This document shows, one piece after another, positions 32,394 through 40,767 of a stretch of 64,000 nt of DNA (the stretch's first letter is position 1; each line of letters begins with the position of its first letter). The position numbers and the translations under genes were made by a program. Origin of the DNA: DASZTV01 sp035548125 (lineage in GTDB: Bacteria > Actinomycetota > Actinomycetes > JAFAQI01); contig DASZTV010000093.1 of NCBI GenBank assembly GCA_035548125.1, positions 1-64,000 on the forward strand, in the 5' to 3' direction. Under the pieces are notes generated by a model that saw nothing but the letters and a program-made list of their open reading frames with translations, had not been told where the DNA came from and searched no databases.

Positions 32394-33597
32394 CGGCGAT
32401 CACCCCGGAGGCTTGTAGCTCCTCGAGCTCCCGGGCGTCCACGCCGGCAAGCTCGCTGAGCACCACGCGGGTGTGCGCGCCGAGCGGAGCGCCGGTCGCC
32501 CGCACCGCACCCGGTGTCCGGGAGAACTTCGGCACCACGCCCGTCATCGGCACCGTCCAGCCCTGGTAGGACGCCATCCGCAGCACCATGTCGCGCGCGG
32601 CGTAGTGCGGGTCGGTCACCATGTCGGCTGCGGTGAAGATCCGGCCAGCCGGCACCCCGCCCCCGTTGAGGCGCGCCAGCAGGTCCTCGCCGGGAATCGT
32701 CGCGGTCCACTCCCCGATCAGCGCGTCCAGCTCTGCCTGCCGCTGCGCTCGCGCGTGGTGCGTCGCGTACCGCTCGTCGGTGGCGAGCTCCGGTCGACCC
32801 ATCACGGCGCAAAGCCGCGCGAACACCGCGTCCGCGTTGGCCGCGATCAGGATCTCGGTACCGTCCGCGGCTGCATACACGTTGGACGGCGCGACGTTGG
32901 GAAGCACACTGCCGGACCGCTCACGCACGACACCACCCACCTCGTAGTCGGCCATCGTCGACTCCATGAGCGCCGCGACCGCCTCATAGATGGCGACGTC
33001 GATCTCCTGGCCGCGGCCGGTGCGTCGTACCTCGTTGAGAGCCGCGAGTACGCCGATCACCGTGAACAGCGACGTGAGGGCGTCCCCGAGGCTCACGCCG
33101 TACCGGCTCGGCGGGCGGTCGGGACTTCCCGTCGTGTAGCGGATGCCGCCCATCGCCTCCCCGATGCTGCCGAACCCGGCATCGGCCGACCGCGGACCGG
33201 TCTGTCCGAAGCCCGAGACGTGGGCGAGGATCAGCGCAGGGTTGGCAGCGGACAATGCGTCGTAGCCGAGACCCCACTCGGCCATGCGCCCCGGCCGGAA
33301 GTTCTCCGTGACGATGTCGACCTTCGCCGCGAGCCGGCGAATCAGGTCCTGCCCCGCAGCGGTTCGGATGTCGATGCACACCGAGCGCTTGTTGCGGCCG
33401 ATCGTCGGCCACCACAGCCCGTCGCCCTCGTGGAGCACGCCCCAGCGCCGCATCGGGTCGCCGTCGCCGAGCGGCTCGACCTTGATCACGTCGGCGCCGT
33501 AGTCACCGAGCAGCTGACCTGCGAACGGTCCGGCGATCAGGCTGCCGAGCTCGAGGACCGTCGTACCTGCCAATGGTCCACTCGAAGGTTCGCTCAC
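32383..33597 (-). CDS. CaiB/BaiF (class III) CoA-transferase
   Basis: 404 aa. The N-terminal Rossmann part (VLELGSLIAGPFAGQLLGDYGADVIKVE) and NKRSVCIDIRTAAGQ are family landmarks; the catalytic Asp is probably in RYGVSLGDALTSL, before the second domain. Transfers CoA between carboxylic acids. The GTG at 33597 overlaps the stop of the upstream hydrolase, so the two probably form a small catabolic operon. Confidence 0.9.
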   Translation of the reverse strand: MSEPSSGPLAGTTVLELGSLIAGPFAGQLLGDYGADVIKVEPLGDGDPMRRWGVLHEGDGLWWPTIGRNKRSVCIDIRTAAGQDLIRRLAAKVDIVTENFRPGRMAEWGLGYDALSAANPALILAHVSGFGQTGPRSADAGFGSIGEAMGGIRYTTGSPDRPPSRYGVSLGDALTSLFTVIGVLAALNEVRRTGRGQEIDVAIYEAVAALMESTMADYEVGGVVRERSGSVLPNVAPSNVYAAADGTEILIAANADAVFARLCAVMGRPELATDERYATHHARAQRQAELDALIGEWTATIPGEDLLARLNGGGVPAGRIFTAADMVTDPHYAARDMVLRMASYQGWTVPMTGVVPKFSRTPGAVRATGAPLGAHTRVVLSELAGVDARELEELQASGVIAVRP

Positions 33598-34712
33598 CAG
33601 TGCGCGCCCACCCAGTCGACGACGAGATCCGCGACGGTGTCGCGCGCGCCCGCGGGCTCTTCGAAGTAATGCGCGCCCGGAAGCGAATGCAGGGACTTGT
33701 CGGGCGACCCGATCGCATCGACGATCTGCGCCGCGTCGCTCGGGAAGACGCCCACGTCGGCGTCCGCGCTGATCACCAGAGCAGGCACCGTCACCCGCGC
33801 CAGGTGCGGCTCACCGCGACACTGCGAGGTCTCGAGACTCCACATCGACAACCAGGTGCGCAGGGTGTTGGTGGTCCCGATCCCCCACACCGAACGGTTT
33901 GCGCGCTTGGGCACCCCGCCGTAGCAGAGGTTCCCGGGGCGTGCGCTCGGGTCGAGGGTCGGGTCGACCATGCGCGGATCCGCCCAGGTCCGCGCCACGG
34001 GGAAGATGCGGTCCACGAACCCCGCTTCGGTGATGCGATCGAGCTCCCGCTTGCACCAGTCGGTGATGCGCTGGTTCCGCGCTACCTGCGCCTCCCGATA
34101 GCGCGCGACGAACTCAGCGGAGTACGGCGGACCGTTGTCGGGATTCCACAGGTCGAGCTCGAGGTCGGTAGCGGTCGGGTCGAACTCGTCGAGAACTGCC
34201 GCGTCCATCCAGTTCGTGAGGACGTCGGGGCGTCCCGGATGAGCGGCAAGCGACACGTAGCCGTCCGCGGCCACCAGGTCATCGATACCGACTGCAGGGT
34301 TCATGCCGTACGCCGGCCCGACGTTCGGCTCGACCGCCTGCGACTGGTAGGCCGACATCAGCGAGCCGCCTCCGGAGTTCCCGAGCAGGATCACCGTCTC
34401 GACGCCGGCACTCTCCTTGAGCCAGCGGACGCCGACCCCGATGTCGACGAGCGCATGGTCGAGCAAGAAGTACTGCTCCGCTCCGCGGAAACGGGTGTTC
34501 CACCCGAGGAAGCCGACACCCCGGCGTGCGACGTATTCCGCCAGGTAGTGCTGCGAGAAGTCGACGTTGTAGTGCGTGGCGATGAGGGCGACCTTCGGCC
34601 GCTTGCCGCTCGGCGTGTAATAGACGCCCTGGCACGGCCAGCCACCCGCGCCCGCGCGGTGGCCGCCCGGCGCCGCTAACCCGATGAACTCCTGCTCGTA
34701 GCCGTTGCCCAT
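33594..34712 (-). CDS. Alpha/beta-hydrolase (esterase-like)
   Basis: 372 aa. LIATHYNVDFSQHYLAEY replaces the usual oxyanion segment; nucleophile Ser in LLGNSGGGSLM; acid in ISADADVGVFPSD; His in PGAHYFEE near the end. Operon with the downstream CaiB-type transferase suggests hydrolysis of an ester or lactone whose acid is then moved to CoA. That is inference. ATG 34712 has GAGG 9 nt upstream; in-frame starts at 34730 and 34754 are possible. It overlaps the LAxTG gene by 37 nt. Confidence 0.75.
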   Translation of the reverse strand: MGNGYEQEFIGLAAPGGHRAGAGGWPCQGVYYTPSGKRPKVALIATHYNVDFSQHYLAEYVARRGVGFLGWNTRFRGAEQYFLLDHALVDIGVGVRWLKESAGVETVILLGNSGGGSLMSAYQSQAVEPNVGPAYGMNPAVGIDDLVAADGYVSLAAHPGRPDVLTNWMDAAVLDEFDPTATDLELDLWNPDNGPPYSAEFVARYREAQVARNQRITDWCKRELDRITEAGFVDRIFPVARTWADPRMVDPTLDPSARPGNLCYGGVPKRANRSVWGIGTTNTLRTWLSMWSLETSQCRGEPHLARVTVPALVISADADVGVFPSDAAQIVDAIGSPDKSLHSLPGAHYFEEPAGARDTVADLVVDWVGAHW

Positions 34713-35797
34713 CGGCCTAACCTCGCACATCGGTCTCCCGGCCGTGTCGGCCACCCGATCTTGCGTCGGCGGCGCCCCGCGACCGTCAGCATCACTCCGG
34801 CCGCGACCGTTACGACGCCGGCCGCGAACAGGGCGCTGATGTCGGCGCCGGTGAACGCCAAAGTGTCCGTTGTCGGGGGCGATGCCTCGTGGACCCGCTG
34901 GCGTTGCGGCGGAACCGCATGACTCAACGTCACGTGACGAAGCTCAAGGGGCGGCGTGGCGTCCGTCGTCACCGGCGGGCGGGTGAGACCGCTCGACGTC
35001 GTCGTCGAGGTTGACGACGTTGTCGAGGTCGTCGGCGTCGGCGGTGTGTCCGGCACGCAGGGCTCCACCCAGAACACCTTCGTCTTGTGGCCGCCGCCCT
35101 GATGCGTGTCGACGGTGAGGCGCAGGTGGTAACCCTGCTTCGCGGGCGCACCGAGCACCGCAAGCGCGTCGGGCGTCGCCACGAACCGCAGCTCCCCGTC
35201 GTAGTCGTTGCCGCCGCCCGCCGGGTCCGGCGACGTGATCGTGGTGCCGTCCGGCGCGCCGAGGACAACCGGGGTTCCCATGCCGGTCGGCGCCTGCCCC
35301 GTGAACGAGACGTTCAGCGTCTGACCCTGGTCGAAGCCCCAGAAATCGACAGTGAAGCTGCATCCCACGTGGGCGACATTGTGATGCCCCACATCACCCG
35401 CAACCGAGTGGACCTTGACGGTGCCGTTGTTCCCCGGTGGGTTGTGCGCCGACCCGTTGCCGCCGTTCGCGGGCGGGTGATTGACGCGGCCCGGCGGGTC
35501 GGCTTTCCCGGCCTTCTTGGCCTGGCCCGGCGGGTCACCCTTGGCGGCCTTCTTAGCCTGACCAGGCGCGACATGGGTTGCCGAAGCGGTCGGTGTCGGC
35601 GCAGTCGCAGTACCGGCGGGATCAGGAGCCGGACTCTGCCTCGCCTGCCCAGGTGGAACGTGGTCACTGTTGCCGCCGCCGTGCCCGGCTGGTGGGTCGG
35701 CCATCGCCGGCAGCGCCGTCGCAAGCGCGAGGCCGACCGACGCACCGAGGATTCCGAAAGTGGTGATGACTCGTCGATGCCGAGAGTCGGGGTGCAT
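34676..35797 (-). CDS. Secreted cell-wall protein with LAxTG sorting signal
   Basis: 373 aa. Signal peptide (HRRVITTFGILGASVGLALA, cut near AMA-DP), then a Pro/Lys-rich repeat region (PPGQAKKA units, 45-100), a beta-rich domain with one Cys near 124 and one near 232, a Thr/Ser stretch, and LAFTG, a hydrophobic helix and RRRRK. LAxTG is the class E sortase motif of GC-rich actinobacteria. Odd: 28 further residues follow the basic stop-transfer, running into the next gene. GGAGG is 5 nt before ATG 35797. Confidence 0.75.
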   Translation of the reverse strand: MHPDSRHRRVITTFGILGASVGLALATALPAMADPPAGHGGGNSDHVPPGQARQSPAPDPAGTATAPTPTASATHVAPGQAKKAAKGDPPGQAKKAGKADPPGRVNHPPANGGNGSAHNPPGNNGTVKVHSVAGDVGHHNVAHVGCSFTVDFWGFDQGQTLNVSFTGQAPTGMGTPVVLGAPDGTTITSPDPAGGGNDYDGELRFVATPDALAVLGAPAKQGYHLRLTVDTHQGGGHKTKVFWVEPCVPDTPPTPTTSTTSSTSTTTSSGLTRPPVTTDATPPLELRHVTLSHAVPPQRQRVHEASPPTTDTLAFTGADISALFAAGVVTVAAGVMLTVAGRRRRKIGWPTRPGDRCARLGRWATATSRSSSG

Positions 35798-35901
35798 GCG
35801 TGCCTCCGGTGTCACGCCCCCAGCCGACATCCGCCTTAGGTAGCTGCGGAGGGATTTCCCGGTCGCGCGATGGCAAAACGACCCAATCGCAGCAATTCAG
35901 A

Positions 35902-37176
35902 TCAGTTTGATCCCGGGGGCACGGCTCGCTCGACGAGGGACACCACGCTGCCGACCGCATTCTCATCCGCCATGCGATCCGCGGCGGCGGCGGTACGACG
36001 CCGTACATCTGGTGCGAGCAGCGGTTGCAGCAAAGAGACCAGCCGCTCGGTCGTGAGTGACTGGTAGGCAGTGTGCGTGCCGAGGCCCTGCCGCGCGACG
36101 AGCATTCCCCACATCGGCTGGTCGGCGAACACGTGCGCAACGACGGCCGGAATGCCGGCACGGATCACGGTCTGGGTGGTGCCGGCCCCGCCGTGATGAA
36201 CCGCTGCGGCGCAGCGAGGCAGCACCTCGTCGTGGTCGAACGTCGTCGCGACGTACACGTCGTCTGTCGTGGCATTCGCCAGGTCCGACCACCCGGCGCC
36301 GACGAGCGCGCGAACTCCGAGCCGTCGGGCGACCTCGCTGATCATCGCGAGCGCGGCAGCCGGATCGAGGACCGGCATGCTGCCGTACCCGAAGAACACC
36401 GGCGGCTCGCCGGCATCGAGCCATGCCGCCAAGGCGGGGTCGGTGTGGGTCTCCCCCCATGCCTCGCGGAGTGAGGCGGGCACGTCGACCGCTCCGACGT
36501 TGTGGAGGTACGACGGCCAGTCCGTCGGCTCCGGCAGCAGCTCCCGCGTCACCAGGTGGTGCACCGGCACCCGGTCGCGACGCAGTGCGCGTAGCGCGTT
36601 GCCATGCCGGCCGGGCAGCCCGAGCTGCCGACGAAACGCCGCGTCGTTCGCCCGCGACCCCTGCCAGTAGACGGTCTCGAACGCGACGTGGCTGCCGCGA
36701 CGCAGCGCACGGGTAGGAGCTGCCGTGGAGCGGATCAGGTAGGGGCAGGCGAACTCCCCGGTCGGTTCGATCGGCACCGTGTAAACGGGCAGCACCGGGA
36801 CGCCATTGGCGTCACCGAGACTCCTGGCGCGGGTGATGGTCAGCGCGTTGGAGATGATCACGTCGGCGTCGTCGCAGGTCTCGATGAACGCTTCGCCGAT
36901 CGCGTCTCGACACCCGGTCTCCCGGCGCACCGCCTCTTTGAGAAACCGCGTCATCTTTCCCGTCGAGAGGAACGTCCGGCCTTCCGGTGAGCTCATGAAC
37001 TCCTGGGTGTCGAAGGGGATCGGTACGGAGCCGAGGCCCGCCGCGTCCACCATGCCGACGAGGTTCTGGCAGACCGCGACGCGCACCGCGTGACCGCGGG
37101 CGGCGAGCGCATGTCCGAGTACGACGTACGGCTGGACGTCGCCCCGAGTGCCGTACGTGATGATCGCGACCCTCAT
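35902..37176 (-). CDS. UGT/MGT-type glycosyltransferase
   Basis: 424 aa GT-B (GT1) enzyme. The N-terminus MRVAIITYGTRGDVQPYVVLGHAL is the sterol-glucosyltransferase/antibiotic glycosyltransferase start, and the C-terminal donor site has VHHGGAGTTQT and ADQPMWG. Such enzymes glycosylate sterols, hopanoids, macrolides or glycopeptides with UDP- or dTDP-sugars. No secondary-metabolite genes are adjacent. It lies 22 nt upstream of nothing on the same strand but follows the GH26-like gene closely, suggesting co-transcription. GGGGGG-type site before ATG. Confidence 0.85.
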   Translation of the reverse strand: MRVAIITYGTRGDVQPYVVLGHALAARGHAVRVAVCQNLVGMVDAAGLGSVPIPFDTQEFMSSPEGRTFLSTGKMTRFLKEAVRRETGCRDAIGEAFIETCDDADVIISNALTITRARSLGDANGVPVLPVYTVPIEPTGEFACPYLIRSTAAPTRALRRGSHVAFETVYWQGSRANDAAFRRQLGLPGRHGNALRALRRDRVPVHHLVTRELLPEPTDWPSYLHNVGAVDVPASLREAWGETHTDPALAAWLDAGEPPVFFGYGSMPVLDPAAALAMISEVARRLGVRALVGAGWSDLANATTDDVYVATTFDHDEVLPRCAAAVHHGGAGTTQTVIRAGIPAVVAHVFADQPMWGMLVARQGLGTHTAYQSLTTERLVSLLQPLLAPDVRRRTAAAADRMADENAVGSVVSLVERAVPPGSN

Positions 37177-37198
37177 GAGCCCCCCTTGACCCGAGACC

Positions 37199-38236
37199 TT
37201 AGCTGCGCCCCGTGCCGAACAGCTGCCGGTAGAGCGCAGCCGCCTGGGGGAAGTACTGGCCGTCGATGTCGAACGACGCGCCGTCTGCCGACGGATCGTC
37301 GAAGTAGCACTCGAACGCCGTGCGGTGGGACGCGAACCAGGCGTGCATGTTGCGGATGAACAACGGGTCGTCGCCACCTGCGGTCAACGAGTCTGCATCG
37401 TGGACGAGACCCCACTCGGGAAATGAGATCGGCTTGCCGTGAGCCGCCGCGAACTGTGCCTGCCACTGCAACCCGAACCGTTGATGGACCAGGTCGTTCC
37501 AGCGCTGCTGCGGGTTCTCGCCAGGCTTCAGCGCGCGGTCGTAGACGTCGAGTCCGACGGAGTCGACGTAGCCGTCGCCCGGGTAGCCGATCGCCGGGTC
37601 GACTCCGTGATCAGCCAGGTTCGGGTTCCAGACGAACTCGAAGTGCTGGCCCGACACGGAGCGCATCGAGCGGACCACCTGCCGAAACGCGGTCGCGTAG
37701 CGCCGCGCATCGGGCGGTGTCTCCGCATCCCAGCGGAAGAACGGCGTGTTGAACTCCCAGCCCGGCCGCACGACGCTGTTACCGCGTCCGTCCTTGACCA
37801 ACCGCTTCGCGAGCACCGCGTAGTAGCTGTTGTACTTCCCCGCAGCAGCGTCCTGAAGGTTGCCCCCGGTCGCCGGCCACATCGGCACGCTGACGACCAG
37901 TCGCACTGCGCGGTCCTGCCGCCACGCAAGGGACAGGACCAGCGGATGCTCGATCTGCAGCCAGGTGCCGCCACCGATGAAGTCCGTAGCAATCGGGATC
38001 TCCGCACCGCGCCATTTCGCGAAGTCCTCATCGCCGGAAGGCTCATGTCCGGCGTATACGCCGGAGAGCCAGCCTTGGTCCACCTTGTGCGCCACGTAGT
38101 GGTGAACCGGACGGGTCAGCCGGTAGACGATGGCGGCGATCAGCAGGACGACCACGACGACCAGACCGATCAGCACGCGCAGCCAGCGCCGATGACGCCG
38201 CCGAGCAACCGAGTACACAGTGATACCGAAGCACAT
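37199..38236 (-). CDS. Membrane-anchored GH26-like glycoside hydrolase
   Basis: 345 aa from the ATG at 38236. A basic cytoplasmic stretch (ARRRHRRWLR) and one membrane segment (about 20-40) place the catalytic domain outside. The pattern fits GH26 (mannanase-like): acid/base candidate E161 in RPGWEFNTPFFRW and nucleophile candidate E274 in KPISFPEWG; FVWNPN lies between them. The substrate is probably a beta-mannan or related glycan. Start uncertain: an ATG at 38278 and a GTG at about 38218 are alternatives. Gap to the glycosyltransferase downstream is 22 nt. Confidence 0.78.
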   Translation of the reverse strand: MCFGITVYSVARRRHRRWLRVLIGLVVVVVLLIAAIVYRLTRPVHHYVAHKVDQGWLSGVYAGHEPSGDEDFAKWRGAEIPIATDFIGGGTWLQIEHPLVLSLAWRQDRAVRLVVSVPMWPATGGNLQDAAAGKYNSYYAVLAKRLVKDGRGNSVVRPGWEFNTPFFRWDAETPPDARRYATAFRQVVRSMRSVSGQHFEFVWNPNLADHGVDPAIGYPGDGYVDSVGLDVYDRALKPGENPQQRWNDLVHQRFGLQWQAQFAAAHGKPISFPEWGLVHDADSLTAGGDDPLFIRNMHAWFASHRTAFECYFDDPSADGASFDIDGQYFPQAAALYRQLFGTGRS

Positions 38237-38276
38237 GCCCCAAGAGGCACTCAGGCAGTCTGGTCGGGTGGAAGTC

Positions 38277-38990
38277 ATGCACGCGGCGGCTACGCGGCCC
38301 CCCGGAGAGGCGCACGCGATCCGCAGCTACGCGCGGCGCGGCAGTCGGTTGAACGCGCGGCAGCAGGGCACCTGGGACGGCTTCGCTGAGCGATATGTGA
38401 TGTCTCCCGCCACGCAGAGCTCGATGGGATTCAACCTGACGGCCGCGTTCGACCGCGCCGCGCCGCTGGCGGTCGAGATCGGCAGCGGCGTCGGTGAGGC
38501 GTTGACGCGGCTCGCCGCCGATCGCCCCGACTGGAACGTGGTCGGGTTCGAGGTGTGGCGACCAGGGATCGCGGAGTGCCTGCAGCGGCTGGCACGCCTC
38601 GCCGTCCCGAATGTGCGGTTGTCGACCATGGACGCCGTCTGGAGCCTCGAGCACTCGGTCGCGCCCCGCTCAATCTCCGAGCTATGGACGTTTTTCCCCG
38701 ACCCGTGGCCGAAGCCCCGCCACCGCAAGCGGCGCCTGGTGAACGCGCGGTTCGCCGAGCTGGTCGCCTCCCGGCTGGCCGCCGACGGGGTGTGGCGGCT
38801 CGCGACCGACTGGCCCGACTACGCCGAGCAGATGCAGGACGTGCTCGACGCCGAGCCGCTCCTCACGGGCGGCGTGACGGAACGGTACGCCGACCGGCCG
38901 CTGACCAGGTTCGAACGTCGCGGGATCGCCGCGGGCCGGCCGATCACCGATCTGACCTACCGGCTACGTCGTCCTCACGAGAGCTGGTAA
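38277..38990 (+). CDS. trmB: tRNA (guanine-N7)-methyltransferase
   Basis: 237 aa. Forms m7G46 in tRNA using SAM. Motif I VEIGSGVGEAL, VVGFEVWRPGI and the diagnostic FPDPWPKPRHRKRRL. Start at ATG 38277 behind GGTGGAA; a GTG at 38268 lies 6 nt after CAGTCT and could be a leaderless alternative. Divergent from the GH26-like gene; 16-nt convergent overlap with the beta-helix gene. Confidence 0.93.
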   Translation: MHAAATRPPGEAHAIRSYARRGSRLNARQQGTWDGFAERYVMSPATQSSMGFNLTAAFDRAAPLAVEIGSGVGEALTRLAADRPDWNVVGFEVWRPGIAECLQRLARLAVPNVRLSTMDAVWSLEHSVAPRSISELWTFFPDPWPKPRHRKRRLVNARFAELVASRLAADGVWRLATDWPDYAEQMQDVLDAEPLLTGGVTERYADRPLTRFERRGIAAGRPITDLTYRLRRPHESW

Positions 38991-40687
38991 GTGCCCTTGC
39001 TCGTGGTGGCGTTGCCGGCCTTGTCCACCGCAGTGACCGAGTAGTCCACGCGTTTGCCGTGCTTGTGACGGTCGATCGCGCAGCGCGCGATCCCCGACAG
39101 CGCGTCCTTGCACGTGATCGTGGGGGTGTTGGAGTAGGTATGCCCGCTCTTCGCCCCGTGGATCGTGGGCGCGGTTCGGTCGATGTTCACGCCGTGGACC
39201 GAGGTGGTCGCGCTCAGTCCGTCCTGGGTGTGCGCCTTCCCCGTCGCACGCTGGTTGCGCCCGTTGTGCTTGAGAAGAACATCGTGCGTGCACGTCACGG
39301 CGATCGAGGTCGCGCCCGCCAGGCAGGTGAAAGTGACCCGTACCGGCGAGTTGTACCAGCCGTAGTGGGTCTTGTGGCTCTTGCTGTGCACCTTGGCGCT
39401 GATCTTGGGGCCAGGCTCGTGCTGGAACGCGCCGGCGTCGCACGGCACGCTCGCCGGAAGCGCACCACGCTGATCGGGCAGGCTGCACACCGCAGCGGAC
39501 ACGCCTGCGGCGGTGAAGGCCGCCGGAACCAGGGCGTGGGCCGGATCCCCGGTGGCGGAGATCGCGATGGTCGTGGTTGGCCCGCCGTTGTCGCGGAGCG
39601 GGCCGAGCGCTGCGTCGATCTGGTTCGAGTGAGAGTGGGAACCGGTCGCCCCGAATGAGCAGCTGCCGTCGCTGTCGATGTCGTATCCCTGATCGGCCAG
39701 CGAGGCGCCGGCACAGTCCGCGGCGTTGTGCGCCACGATCGACGCCGCGAGCGTCGGGTGGTCACCGCCCGGGTTGTCGAGGCTCAGACCCGTGGCGGCG
39801 TTCAACGCGATCGTGTTCGAGGTCAGCGCGCTCACCGAGTCGAGCTGATGCAGGAAGAGCGCGGAGTTGGTGCCGCCGGCGGTGTTCTTCGCGATCGTCG
39901 ACGTGGTGATGATCACGGCTCCGACCGATGTCGGGAGCGGGGTCGGCGGAGGCGGCGGCTTCGGGGGGACGACCGCGTGCGGACTCGCCGATCCCTTTCG
40001 CAGGCTTCCCGCCACGGTGGTGGGGTGCCCGGCCGCGTAGATGCCGGCGCCCTGTCCACTCGTCGCGGTGTTGCCGCTGATCGTGGAGCTCTGGACGATG
40101 AGCTCCCCGCTCGGGGGGAGGTCGGCGTAGATCCCGCCGCCCTCTGGTGCCGAGTTTCCGCTGACCGTCGACTCGATCACCTGGAGGTGCTGCGTGCCGC
40201 TCACGTAGATGCCGCCGCCGTCGACGGAGGCGGTGCTGTCGGTGACGGCGACGCGGAGCAAGGTGAGGGAGCGGCCCGACTCGTCCTTGATCGCGCCGCC
40301 GGTCGTGCCCTTGCCGTGGCTGATCGTGAGGTCGGAGATCGTTGCGGTGCCGCTACTCCCCGCGACGATCACGTCCTGGACCTGGTTGCCGCCGTCGATC
40401 GTCAGCACGCCCTCACCGGGGCCGGTGATCGTCACGTTGCTCTCGATCAGCAGCGGGGACTGCAGCGCGATCGTGCCCGTCACGGCGGGCGCGAACGTCA
40501 CCGTGTCGCCATCGGTGGCGTTCGTGACGGCCTCCCGGAGGCTGCCGGGCCCGCTGTCCGCGGTCGTTGTGACCTGACGCGTGGTCGCGGCCGCCGCCGT
40601 CGGAGTGCCGACTGCGAGCCCGAGGACCAGCCCGGTTCCGCCCACCAACGCGAATGAACGCCGGACCCAGATGTGCATGACAGACAT
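38975..40687 (-). CDS. Secreted right-handed beta-helix protein
   Basis: 570 aa. Signal peptide (RRSFALVGGTGLVLGLAVG, cut after AAA). TADSGPGSLREAVTNA opens the choice-of-anchor Q/polymorphic-protein type beta-helix, which has repeated GGGIY turns, a Pro-rich break (PPKPPPPPTPLP, near 245) and the closing DQRGALPASVPCDAGAFQHE. An Ig/HYR-like C-terminal domain carries paired Cys (TCLAG/TCTH, TCKDALSGIARC). Pectin-lyase-like or adhesive role; no catalytic residues recognised. Two in-frame ATGs (40687, 40678). Confidence 0.78.
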   Translation of the reverse strand: MSVMHIWVRRSFALVGGTGLVLGLAVGTPTAAAATTRQVTTTADSGPGSLREAVTNATDGDTVTFAPAVTGTIALQSPLLIESNVTITGPGEGVLTIDGGNQVQDVIVAGSSGTATISDLTISHGKGTTGGAIKDESGRSLTLLRVAVTDSTASVDGGGIYVSGTQHLQVIESTVSGNSAPEGGGIYADLPPSGELIVQSSTISGNTATSGQGAGIYAAGHPTTVAGSLRKGSASPHAVVPPKPPPPPTPLPTSVGAVIITTSTIAKNTAGGTNSALFLHQLDSVSALTSNTIALNAATGLSLDNPGGDHPTLAASIVAHNAADCAGASLADQGYDIDSDGSCSFGATGSHSHSNQIDAALGPLRDNGGPTTTIAISATGDPAHALVPAAFTAAGVSAAVCSLPDQRGALPASVPCDAGAFQHEPGPKISAKVHSKSHKTHYGWYNSPVRVTFTCLAGATSIAVTCTHDVLLKHNGRNQRATGKAHTQDGLSATTSVHGVNIDRTAPTIHGAKSGHTYSNTPTITCKDALSGIARCAIDRHKHGKRVDYSVTAVDKAGNATTSKGTYQLS

Positions 40688-40767
40688 GCAGACCACCCCC
40701 ACCCTCACGGTGTGTTGATCACAACCTAGAGGCACCCACGCTGCGTTAGGCAAGTCCGGGGGCGGCG

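Noticed and set aside
40700..40720. CRP/GlxR-type site TGTGTTGATCACA
   Set aside because: The half sites are spaced 5 bp instead of 6 and the A/T bases next to them do not fit.
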